From Streptomyces sp. BV286 (lineage in GTDB: Bacteria; Actinomycetota; Actinomycetes; Streptomycetales; Streptomycetaceae): a stretch of DNA of 64,000 nucleotides. Both the position numbers and the translations under genes were made by a program. The stretch spans positions 62,001-126,000 of the forward strand of contig NZ_JAHRIB010000024.1 of assembly GCF_019090165.1 (NCBI RefSeq), in the 5' to 3' direction. The notes beneath the pieces are model-generated. The model saw only the letters and a list, made by a program, of their open reading frames with translations, was not told the origin of the DNA and ran no database searches. Positions 56,943 through 64,000 of this stretch are shown one piece after another; position 1 is the first letter of the stretch; each line of letters starts with the position of its first letter.

Positions 56943-56973
56943 ACGATCCCCGGTTTCGGTAACCGGGGATCGT
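56943..56973. terminator. Strong 13-bp-arm hairpin in the island
   Basis: ACGATCCCCGGTT and AACCGGGGATCGT form perfect arms around a five-base TCGGT loop. It lies 107 bp upstream of the integrase start, in the otherwise gene-free stretch 56837-57032. It may be a bidirectional terminator or a protein-binding site of the element. Confidence 0.6.
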
Positions 56974-57032
56974 CTGCTATGTATCGCCCTGCATTAGGGG
57001 AGCCTGACCATCACCCGTTTCTTTCGCCTCAG

Positions 57033-57153
57033 TCAGGCGGCCAGGCGGTACCAGCGGAGAGCGAGGGTCGCGCGATCGATGAGAAGCACCAGTAGCCCGT
57101 CGCCGGTGACGCGGTCGAGGTTGCTGGCCACGAGATGCTCGAGGCGCCAAGCG
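57033..57153 (-). pseudogene. C-terminal fragment of an unidentified gene
   Basis: A leftward frame ends at TGA 57033-57035 and reads HGAWRLEHLVASNLDRVTGD then GLLVLLIDRATLALRWYRLAA. Codon third positions and the regular helix-strand pattern look coding, but no start or ribosome site fits upstream and the frame degenerates beyond about 57153. It appears to be the tail of a small actinobacterial protein truncated at its 5' end. The rest of 57154-57449 shows no gene. Confidence 0.5.
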
Positions 57154-57449
57154 CCATGAGGATGGGGGCGGTGAAGACGGGCAGATCGGATTGCGGGAAT
57201 CTGCGGGTGGACCTCCTTGGGGGCTGCGCTCGTTCACGAGACCGGGTGGCGCGGGCTGCGGACTGAGGACGGGCGACCGTCTGCCAGTTCGGCTCAGAAG
57301 GCCCACATCCCTTTGCTGACCTGGCGTTTCCGGCTCGTTGTACGTTGACATGATCCCGGAGGGGGTTCCAGTCCGTTGGGGCCCTTTCCCGTCTGCCGTG
57401 AGCTGAAGGTTTCCGGCAGACACTTGCTCCCTGCTCGGGGCCCGACTGC

Positions 57450-58260
57450 GTGTGCATGGACGCCCTCGGTCACACCGCCGACCGGGTAGCGGCGGGCACG
57501 AGTTCGGCCGCATCCTGGCCTACCACCTCACCCACGGGAACGACCCGAGGGGCCCAAAGACAACTGGTCGCACTCGGCTCCGCACTGGACCAACCACCGG
57601 TCGATGCACCGGCCGTACTCAAGGCCGAACTCGAACAGGCCTCTGCAGTCGTCGCGCGCGCCACCCGCTCCCGCGTTGCTGCCGACCTCGGCAGCACCCG
57701 CGTCCTGCGTCGCAGCGTCCAGGCGATCTGGCGCGACCGTCCTCAGGACAGGGACGGGGCTGGATTCGTGAGGCCCGTGGACGCCCTGCTCACCGCTGTG
57801 GCGTCCACGAGGCACTGGCACCGCACCCGCCAGCACGCCCAGCAGGAGGCAGCAGCAGAACAAACCCTCCTCAACCTGCAGGTCGCGTACGAGAAGGCCG
57901 CCGATGCGGTCCTGGTCGGCCTCGCCAGCCGGGCACCCAGCCCGCAGACCAAGCACCGCTGCGCCCACCACCTCCAGGACGCGGTTCCGGAACACGCTGA
58001 GCGCCTCGTGGCCGACTCGGTCTGGGGCGCACTCGCCACCGCGCTCGCCAAGGCAGAGGCAGAGGCAGAGGCAGAGGCAGAGGCAGCAGGACACAACCTG
58101 CGATCGTCCTTGATCAGGCACTCGGCCAACGCACCCTGGACGACGCCACAGCCCCGCCCACGCACTGACCTGGCGCATCCGCCGCTTTGGCGAGCTCCAT
58201 GCTCCCAGTCCACGAGCCGAGGAAGCGCGAGGGCTCGCAGCGTCACAAAAGGCTGGGCCA
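57450..58260 (+). pseudogene. Frameshifted remnant of a relaxase/mobilisation protein
   Basis: The first frame (to about 58098) reads Ala-rich helical sequence ending ERLVADSVWGALATALAKAE, an alternating Glu-Ala run and AAGHN. The similarity then continues in a second frame from 58100 (AIVLDQALGQRTLDDA, stop at 58166) and in a third from 58165 (LTWRIRRFGELHAPSPRAEE). These three blocks in that order are the C-terminal hallmark of Streptomyces plasmid/ICE mobilisation relaxases, as I recall the family. Two frameshifts and no plausible N-terminal relaxase domain mean it is dead. It supports an integrative-element origin for this region. Confidence 0.6.
58051..58086 (+). repeat. Six-copy AGGCAG hexanucleotide repeat
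   Basis: Six perfect AGGCAG units (36 bp) lie inside the relaxase-like remnant, encoding alternating Glu-Ala, just before the first frameshift. Expansion of an original Ala-Glu-Ala stretch by slippage is likely. Confidence 0.85.
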
Positions 58261-58420
58261 CTCCCATACAACCGGCGACGCCCACCTCTCCGACACAGCC
58301 GCAGCCGACCCGGCAGCGCTGATCACGACCGCATGGGCATTCTGGGCGGTGTCGCCGATCACCGGGCCCGCGGCGTCCGTGCGTACCGCAGCCGCACAAC
58401 GAGCCGCCAGCAGGCGGCCA

Positions 58421-59557
58421 TCAGGCTCTCTTCAAAGAGGGTGTATGTCCTGGATCGAACGGCCGCGCGAGACTCGTCCGGATCACGCTGTCGCTGGCGC
58501 GCAAAGCCGATGCCAGTTCTCCATGCAGCTTGTCGGGGAGGGACCCTGCCGCGAGGGCGCAGACGCGGACCAGAGCGCGGCAGTCCTGCGCTTGCCGGTC
58601 CGTGGCAAGCGCGGTGAACAGAGAGTGCTGCAGATTCTCGCGGGCCGCGTATCCGTCCTCAGCCTGCGTCATCCTGCGGTGCAGCTGCTCGACAATGTTG
58701 TGCGCGCCGGGCGCCTCGGCGGAACCGATCGCGTCGAGGATGGTCAGGCCGAGCCGGATGTCGAAGACGGTCATCCCAGGTTCGGCCCTCCGCTCGGAGT
58801 AGGTCGTCACCAATTCCGCCAGGTGGCCGTCGACCGGCCGCCCGGCATCTCGGCGCCACAGGACGGTGAGGCAGGCCGTGACGGCTTGCTCCCACGGATC
58901 GCCGGGCACAGTGTCAGCGAGGAGGGCAGCGGCCCATGTCGTGTCACCCGCAACGAGGGTGGCGAGTACGGCGACTTGGCGCCCATCGAGCATCCGTTTG
59001 CCTACGCCGTGGTGAACTTCGATATGTGCTTTGGCCTCCGCCCAACGGCCCTTGGTGGTGAGGGTGCGGGTCCCATCGGCGAGGAGCACGCGCCACAGCC
59101 ACGCGCGGACCTCGTGGCGGTCCTCGTCGGTCGCAGTGAGGTTCGCCGGTACGGCGACGCCCTCGAACCGGGCAGCTGTGCCTGCCTCGACGGCCTTGTA
59201 CAGGTCGAGTAGGTGCTGACGTCCCTCGTCGGTGTGGCCGGCGCGGATCTGGAGCCGGGCGAGGTTGACGACCGGTTCCAGTCCCCGGATGGCGCTCATG
59301 GCGGGCAGGGGGCACGCGTCGAGGTAGGCGGCGGCCTGCTGGTGGCACATCTGGCGGGCCAGGTCGGGCAGGCCGAGATCGGAGGCGATGAGCGCGGCCT
59401 GGTTGTAGACGGCGGATGCGAGCCCTTGGTCACCCTTCTTCACCGCCGTCTCGGCGAGGTCGACAAGGCCACCCACGCGTTTGGGCAGGGGCAGACAGGC
59501 GGGCCGGAATCGGGCGACGAGCGGGAAGCGCTGGGCTATGGGGCCGTGCGGGTCCAT
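58421..59557 (-). CDS. Helical-repeat companion protein of the lanthipeptide locus, unknown function
   Basis: A 378-residue, mainly alpha-helical protein with TPR-like spacing: LVDLAETAVKKGDQGLASAV, YNQAALIASDLGLPDLARQM, NLARLQIRAGHTDEGRQHLL, GRWAEAKAHIEVHHGVGKRM, LDGRQVAVLATLVAGDTTWA. No signal, membrane segment, metal motif or HTH is visible. I recall similar proteins beside actinobacterial RiPP and methyltransferase genes, but have no function for them. ATG 59557 is chosen because GGGGA precedes it and the helical fold starts soon after; an ATG at 59638 would add 27 weakly structured residues. It lies 87 bp after the methyltransferase gene and is probably in the same transcript. It could be a scaffold or regulatory partner. 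Confidence 0.72.
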   Translation of the reverse strand: MDPHGPIAQRFPLVARFRPACLPLPKRVGGLVDLAETAVKKGDQGLASAVYNQAALIASDLGLPDLARQMCHQQAAAYLDACPLPAMSAIRGLEPVVNLARLQIRAGHTDEGRQHLLDLYKAVEAGTAARFEGVAVPANLTATDEDRHEVRAWLWRVLLADGTRTLTTKGRWAEAKAHIEVHHGVGKRMLDGRQVAVLATLVAGDTTWAAALLADTVPGDPWEQAVTACLTVLWRRDAGRPVDGHLAELVTTYSERRAEPGMTVFDIRLGLTILDAIGSAEAPGAHNIVEQLHRRMTQAEDGYAARENLQHSLFTALATDRQAQDCRALVRVCALAAGSLPDKLHGELASALRASDSVIRTSLARPFDPGHTPSLKRA

Positions 59558-59644
59558 GGGTTCCCCGGGCGTGAGTGAGAAGTGCTGGGGCGACGGTGCC
59601 CGCCAGCCGTACGCCGGTGGGCACCGTCCGCTACGCACGGGGCG

Positions 59645-61735
59645 TCACCGCCAGTCGACGACGATGCGGTTCAGCGGGGTGTCGAGAGCGAAGAGTCCGG
59701 GGCGCTGCTCGATGGCGGGGGCGTCGAGGGGCTGGATTTCGAACGTGGCCTCGCGGCCGCGGTATTCGCGGTCCCAGGTGCGGATGGCGTCGGCGACCTT
59801 CGTGGCAAGCTCGTCGCTGCCGGGGCCGTGGCCGATGACGCCGAACTCCCAGAGCTTGTCGCCCTCGGGGGTCTGCTTCTCCGACACGCGTCGCGCCAGG
59901 TAGGTGACGGCGCCCTTGTCGACGGCTGCGGTCGACGAGGGGTAGGGGTCCTCCGTGAGCACAGTGCCCTTGGCGTTCTGGGGGAAAAGCATGCGGATGA
60001 GGCCGGAGGGAAGGGAACAGGTGACGAACAGTTCCATCCACTCCGGCGACTCCATGGCGCGGACCGTCATGCCGGTCCACTCCTCGGTGCGCGGCTGGTC
60101 CAGGACTCCGGCGAGGGCATCGGCGTCGATGTTCTGCCCTGCGGGGGCCTGAAGCCGGACGGTGCCGTCTGCGCTGAGCGGGATGACGCGGCGGTCGTCG
60201 TCGGCGATGCCCCGACGAAGCGGCATGAACGTGTTCATCTCGCTGTCGAGAGACACCCATCGGCCGTCGCGCTGCTCGTAGGCGATGGACCGGGAGACGG
60301 TGCCCTTCAGGCGCTGGGGGACGAGGAGCCGGCCGCCGGGGGCGAGCTGTTGCATCCAGGCGTGCGGTACGCCGTGAGCGCCCACGGTGGCGATGATCCG
60401 GTCGTACGGTGCTCCTTCGGCGTGGCCGAGGGCCCCGTCGCGGGTCACGGCCTCGACGTTGGTGAGACCGGCTGCGGCCAGGTGTGCGCGGGTGCCCTCC
60501 ACAAGGTCGTCGTCGACATCGAGGGTGGTCACGTGCCCGCTCTTCCCGACCAGGTGGGCGAGGAGAGCGGCGTTGTAGCCGGTGCCTGCGCCGAGTTCGA
60601 GGAGGTGCTCGCCGGTCTGGGCGTCGAGCTGGTCCAGCATGAGGGCGACGACGCCCGGCTGGGAAGCGCACGAGATCGATGTGCCGTGGGTGTCGTACTT
60701 GATGTGCACTGGTGCGTTGGCGTAGGCGTCTTCGAGGGACACATCCGGCACGAACACGTGACGGGGCACAGTCCGCAGCGCATTCTCGACTGCGGCCGTG
60801 CGGGCGTGCCCGTCCGCGCGAAGCTGGTCGACCATGGCGTTGCGGAGGCGTTCGGCGTCAGCCGTGGGGGTGGCGATCGTGTCGGTGTTCACCGCCCTGA
60901 CGCTATCCCTCTCGGCCGTTGCCTCGTCGGTCGACGCGGTCGTGTCACTCGTTCCCATAATTACCTCTCGTGCGATGTTCGACATGGCGCTTTGGTCGAC
61001 CCGGAGAAGACCGGCGCGGTTGGCGTGAAAGATCACGTGGTGGGCAATGACGGCTCGCAGACCGCGGGTGAGGGCGCCGCGGCCCGCGAGGTCGGCGAGC
61101 GCGGTGCCGGCCCTCTCGAAAGCGGCGACCCACTCGTTGTGCTCGGCGAGCGGGCCGTTCGCGCGGCACAGGCTATGGGCGTCGACCGTCATCAGCTTCC
61201 GCATCGCAGGCGCCAGTTCGGCGGCCCGCGCAGAGGGCGGAAGACCGGTGGCCGGTCGGAGGGCGGCGAACTTTACCCATACGTCGCCCTGCTCGAACCA
61301 GTCCAGGCCGGCCGCCCGCATCATCACGCTTGCCAGCAGCACGGCGGTTTCCCTGCGTCCCAGCTGCTCCGGGCCTGGTTGATAGGTGATCAGGTGGTGG
61401 CTGTCCTTGTGGAACAGGTTGTGGGCCACGCCCATGGCCTGGGTCCCGCCGAAGGCGTGGGCCTCGGGTTCGTAGATGTAGGGCAGCCATGACACGGCCG
61501 TGCCGTCCTGGACGAGGTCGCTCAGCAGCGCTTCGACGGCGGGTGAAGGCTCGTCCGCGCGGTACCGCAGCGGCCAGGGCTGCTTGTTCATGAACCACCA
61601 GCCGGTGAGTTGCCCGTCCCTTTCGGCGGCAAGCAGGACAGGGGCGATGCGTTCGACGATGGCGCGCTGGGCGCTCTCGCGGTCAGCGAAGGTGATGTTG
61701 TGTTGCTGCCAGCGGTCGGAGCCGTCAGGGGGCAT
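59645..61735 (-). CDS. Fused LanB-like elimination domain and isoaspartate-type methyltransferase (FxLD system)
   Basis: A 696-residue modification enzyme. Residues 1-260 resemble the C-terminal glutamate-elimination domain of class I lanthipeptide dehydratases (YIYEPEAHAFGGTQAMGVAH; LGRRETAVLLASVMMRAAGL). A Ser/Thr/Ala-rich linker (260-292) leads to a protein-L-isoaspartate methyltransferase domain, 293-500: VFVPDVSLEDAYAN, Ser355 in TSISCASQPGV, SAM motif LELGAGTGYNAALLAHLVG (379-397). Residues 500-696 form a further domain of unknown role (WMELFVTCSLPSGLIRMLFP). It would methylate an aspartate of the lanthipeptide, allowing succinimide or isoaspartate formation. AAGGAC precedes ATG 61735, 24 bp after the LanC stop. 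Confidence 0.9.
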   Translation of the reverse strand: MPPDGSDRWQQHNITFADRESAQRAIVERIAPVLLAAERDGQLTGWWFMNKQPWPLRYRADEPSPAVEALLSDLVQDGTAVSWLPYIYEPEAHAFGGTQAMGVAHNLFHKDSHHLITYQPGPEQLGRRETAVLLASVMMRAAGLDWFEQGDVWVKFAALRPATGLPPSARAAELAPAMRKLMTVDAHSLCRANGPLAEHNEWVAAFERAGTALADLAGRGALTRGLRAVIAHHVIFHANRAGLLRVDQSAMSNIAREVIMGTSDTTASTDEATAERDSVRAVNTDTIATPTADAERLRNAMVDQLRADGHARTAAVENALRTVPRHVFVPDVSLEDAYANAPVHIKYDTHGTSISCASQPGVVALMLDQLDAQTGEHLLELGAGTGYNAALLAHLVGKSGHVTTLDVDDDLVEGTRAHLAAAGLTNVEAVTRDGALGHAEGAPYDRIIATVGAHGVPHAWMQQLAPGGRLLVPQRLKGTVSRSIAYEQRDGRWVSLDSEMNTFMPLRRGIADDDRRVIPLSADGTVRLQAPAGQNIDADALAGVLDQPRTEEWTGMTVRAMESPEWMELFVTCSLPSGLIRMLFPQNAKGTVLTEDPYPSSTAAVDKGAVTYLARRVSEKQTPEGDKLWEFGVIGHGPGSDELATKVADAIRTWDREYRGREATFEIQPLDAPAIEQRPGLFALDTPLNRIVVDWR

Positions 61736-61759
61736 GCGGGTGTCCTTCGGTCGATGGGA

Positions 61760-63028
61760 TCAGGCGATGAGCAGGCAGGCATCCCAGGTGGATCGGGGCG
61801 ATTTGGCGGTGCTGGGCGCGAGAAGGGCCAGTGCGATACCGGCTGCGCCGTCGAGGAAACCGGGGCCCCTCTCCTCGTCCTGCATGAGCGTCGTGGCGGC
61901 GTGGGCGGGGTCGGTGCCCGGCGGGTGGACTGCGGTAAGGAGTGCCGGGATCGTGGCGCGGAGCTGTCCGGCGGTCGAGGGGTGAGCGTCGTCGGCCGCG
62001 CGGGCGGCGACATGGGCGAGGCCAGAGAAGCCGTGGCACAGGGCGTTGTCCGTCGTGGCCTTGAGCTGAGCGGGGTCGGTGAGGGCGGCCACGAGCGCAC
62101 TCTCGGCGTCCAGCTGGCGGCCGTCGTCGCCGCGGGCGAGTGCGGCGAGTTGCTGGGCGCGGGCGAGGCCTGCGGTGCCGTAGCACCATGACGGCCGCCT
62201 CGGCGTGGACGAGGTGAGGCGGCCGGTGCGCAGCTCGTCCCGGGTGACCCAGTACGGCCACGCCGGGCCTCGGCCGGTGTCCTCTCGGCATCGGTCCAAC
62301 CACAGCAGGATCCGGCCCAGTGCGTCGTCGTGGCCATCGACGAACGTGCCCTGCGTGGCGGCGAGCGCCAGGAGCGCGAGCACGCCGCCGATACCGTGCG
62401 CCATGCCGTTGTTGGCGTGTCCGCCTCGGAAACGGTCGTCCGGGTGGCCCGAGGGCCCCGTGTCCGTCCACCAACCGGGCAAGATCTCGCCGTCGTGTGT
62501 GATCGGTTCGGTGAGGCGTACGCAGTAGTCGAGTACGGCACGAAGGGCGGCGCTGCCAGGGTTGCGGCGCAGGAGGTAGGAGCCGTATCCGCTCAGGCCT
62601 CGAATGGTGTCGAACTCCGCGAGCGTTGGGAGGAGTCCGGCGTCGATACGGCGGTGTGCGGCGTCGACGCGGCGGCTCACGTCGTCAGTCATTTGTCGGT
62701 CGAGAGTGTCAAGCGAGCGCTGGTAGGCGCCGGGCAGGTGATCAGCGGCGCAGGCCAGAGCGTGCGCGAAGGCGGGCGCCCCGTAGAAGGGGTGGCTGTC
62801 GGGGCCGCTGGTGAGCGGTTCACGGGAGGCGGCGGCAAGCCAGTCGTGGGCGCGCTGCCACGATCCCAGGCCGGCTGCTGCCCGCTCGATGTGCAGGACC
62901 GCGATGCCGGGCAAGCCGTAGGCAAGGTGCTGCCGATGAGAGACCGCTGGCCCAAGGTACGCCGTGTGGGGGTCGGCGAGCTCCCCGGCGACGGCGTCGG
63001 CCAGGTCGAACACGGCCTGTGCGGTCAT
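61760..63028 (-). CDS. lanC: Lanthionine synthetase C-like cyclase
   Basis: A 422-residue zinc cyclase that joins cysteine thiols to dehydrated residues, forming (methyl)lanthionine rings. All catalytic positions can be read: His211 in NNGMAHGIGGV, Cys282 in WCYGTAGLARA, and Cys331-His332 in ALCHGFSGLAHV; the spacing nearly equals that of NisC (His212, Cys284, Cys330, His331). GxxG helix turns at YGLPGIAVLH and IRGLSGYGSYLL fit the alpha/alpha barrel. The ATG at 63028 overlaps the LanB stop (ATGA), so it is translationally coupled to the dehydratase. The enzyme should be active. Confidence 0.93.
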   Translation of the reverse strand: MTAQAVFDLADAVAGELADPHTAYLGPAVSHRQHLAYGLPGIAVLHIERAAAGLGSWQRAHDWLAAASREPLTSGPDSHPFYGAPAFAHALACAADHLPGAYQRSLDTLDRQMTDDVSRRVDAAHRRIDAGLLPTLAEFDTIRGLSGYGSYLLRRNPGSAALRAVLDYCVRLTEPITHDGEILPGWWTDTGPSGHPDDRFRGGHANNGMAHGIGGVLALLALAATQGTFVDGHDDALGRILLWLDRCREDTGRGPAWPYWVTRDELRTGRLTSSTPRRPSWCYGTAGLARAQQLAALARGDDGRQLDAESALVAALTDPAQLKATTDNALCHGFSGLAHVAARAADDAHPSTAGQLRATIPALLTAVHPPGTDPAHAATTLMQDEERGPGFLDGAAGIALALLAPSTAKSPRSTWDACLLIA

Positions 63029-64000
63029 GGTGTCCTCCCAGTGGTGCGGGCGGTCCAGGCCAGGGCGGCAGCGCGAGCCAGGTAAAAGCAGACCTCTTCC
63101 TCGGGGAAGTTCACCGCGATGTGCCGCACGAAGTGGACGTGCAGCAGCGAGGTCAGGACGTCATCGAGGGCAATGCCCTGCGTGTGGGGACCTGACAGGT
63201 GCTGGCGGTAGGCGGCGAGCGCCACGTCGCGATCAGCCCACGCCGACACGATCGCCACTCCTCCGGGGGCGCCGCGCAATGCCGCCCAGTCGTCGCCAGG
63301 GTCGGCCAGACGTACGGCATCGGTGAACTGCGGGCGCGGTACGGGCACGGGCGCTGTAGGCGGGATGTGGTCGATCAGCCAGCGCATCCCGGCTTGAGTG
63401 CTGCCGAGGAACGCGGAGGCGATAGAGACAGTGTGTGCGGCCACCAGCGTGCGCTCGTGTGGGCGCCGCGGCTGCGAGAGCTGGCCCAGGATGACGCGCG
63501 AGTCCGCCCGGAACACTTCCTCGGCCGCGTCCCAGGCAGGGCCGGATCCCCAACGCCCCATCTCCCGATAGGAGGTGGGATACCGCAAGTCCGCCAGCAG
63601 ACCGGCGCCGCGCAGCTCGTCGGCCCACGCGCTCACGGTTCGAGCCGTCTCGGCGAACGCCTCCGGCGTGGGTAGCGCGATGCGCAGACGCAAGTGCTGC
63701 TCGGGGTCGCGGAAGCGGATGAACCACCACGACGGGCCACCGAGCCGTTCGAGTAGATCGGGCAAGTGGCAGGAGAGCAGGGTGTCCTGGCGTCGAGCGT
63801 CTCCATACAAGGTGGCCAGCAACACCGACGAAGCGGCCGGGGTCTGCATCTGGGCTGGGGAGAGGGCGCGCGCCGGGGTGGGGGCGGGAAGCGCCGGCCA
63901 CGCCGGCGGCCGGATCGCCTTGAGCGGCACCACTACCTCGTGGACGCGCCCCTCGCACCAACCGAACGCCCCCGGTTCCGCCGCCTCGACGAGCACGGCG
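63025..64000 (-). CDS. lanB: Class I lanthipeptide dehydratase LanB, C-terminal part
   Basis: The last 324 codons of a gene that continues past the right edge. The start of the fragment (FGWCEGRVHEVVVPLKA) is the end of the large glutamylation domain; residues from SSVLLATLYGDARRQDTLLS onward are the SpaB_C elimination domain, with WWFIRFRDPEQHLRLRIALP and TSYREMGRWGSGPAWDAAEE typical of LanB and thiopeptide enzymes. It should dehydrate Ser/Thr in the precursor via glutamyl-tRNA-dependent glutamylation. Its stop overlaps the lanC start. The precursor gene, usually upstream of LanB, is not in the window. Confidence 0.9.
   Translation of the reverse strand, partial: AVLVEAAEPGAFGWCEGRVHEVVVPLKAIRPPAWPALPAPTPARALSPAQMQTPAASSVLLATLYGDARRQDTLLSCHLPDLLERLGGPSWWFIRFRDPEQHLRLRIALPTPEAFAETARTVSAWADELRGAGLLADLRYPTSYREMGRWGSGPAWDAAEEVFRADSRVILGQLSQPRRPHERTLVAAHTVSIASAFLGSTQAGMRWLIDHIPPTAPVPVPRPQFTDAVRLADPGDDWAALRGAPGGVAIVSAWADRDVALAAYRQHLSGPHTQGIALDDVLTSLLHVHFVRHIAVNFPEEEVCFYLARAAALAWTARTTGRTP

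Larger units (their letters stand above)
55344..64000. mobile_element. Probable integrated genomic island carrying a lanthipeptide locus (left end)
   Basis: Four signs mark foreign DNA: a tyrosine integrase of lower GC pointing at the core junction, a truncated ORF beside it, two decayed genes including a relaxase-like one, and accessory biosynthetic genes. The left boundary is an estimate between about 55340 and 55609; the right end is outside the window. Whether the lanthipeptide genes entered with the integrase or separately cannot be decided here. Confidence 0.55.

Noticed and set aside
57029..57457. 142-codon minus-strand ORF beside the integrase
   Set aside because: Serine/proline-rich translation; the protein-like signal in this stretch is in another frame (57033-57153).

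Overview
The window is chromosomal DNA from a Streptomyces-like actinomycete. It has very high GC with strongly GC-biased third codon positions, dense packing of mostly minus-strand genes, GTG starts, ATGA/GTGA stop-start overlaps, leaderless promoters, and typical families (PucR regulators, DUF4232/DUF3558 secreted proteins, twin-arginine secreted glycosidases, an F420/LLM-class oxidoreductase). No rRNA, tRNA or CRISPR array was recognised.

Layout. 1-9.1 kb: end of a branched-chain amino-acid ABC importer (LivG partial, LivF), a divergent PucR-type regulator, glycerate kinase, a small exported protein, a leaderless NUDIX hydrolase, a four-helix membrane protein of unknown function, a leaderless Sir2 deacylase, and an Ada/AlkA-Ogt alkylation-repair pair. 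9.3-17.9 kb: one giant single-module type I polyketide synthase (acyl ligase-ACP-KS-AT-DH-KR-ACP-TE). 18.0-28.1 kb: exported GH2 beta-galactosidase with a LamG domain inside its catalytic barrel, a macro-domain protein coupled to an FAD oxidoreductase, an inositol-phosphatase family protein, a non-exported gamma-glutamyltransferase and a lipoprotein. 28.3-32.1 kb: a NarL-type two-component system, an AhpD/CMD-like protein and a DUF3558-like exported protein.

32.1-41.2 kb is a coherent pyrimidine or hydantoin catabolic locus: NCS1 permease, LLM flavin/F420 oxidoreductase, dihydropyrimidinase, two near-identical beta-ureidopropionase-type amidohydrolases, a class III aminotransferase and a PucR regulator. 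Together these could take up a nucleobase, reduce it, open the ring, decarbamoylate the product and transaminate the resulting beta-amino acid. 41.5-55.1 kb: a Gly/Asp/Arg-rich protein, a small XRE regulator, an exported gamma-glutamyltransferase, an X-Pro peptidase-like esterase, an orphan glutamate-type ABC ATPase, a GDSL esterase, exonuclease III, an MBL hydrolase and a PcaDC fusion whose lactonase nucleophile appears to be missing.

From about 55.2 kb to the right edge the DNA looks like an acquired island. A lower-GC tyrosine integrase, a strong hairpin, a C-terminal gene fragment and a multiply frameshifted relaxase-like pseudogene lead into a lanthipeptide locus of the FxLD type. That locus holds a companion protein of unknown function, a fused LanB-like/isoaspartate-type methyltransferase, LanC, and the C-terminal end of LanB running off the window. 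The precursor peptide was not found and probably lies beyond position 64000.
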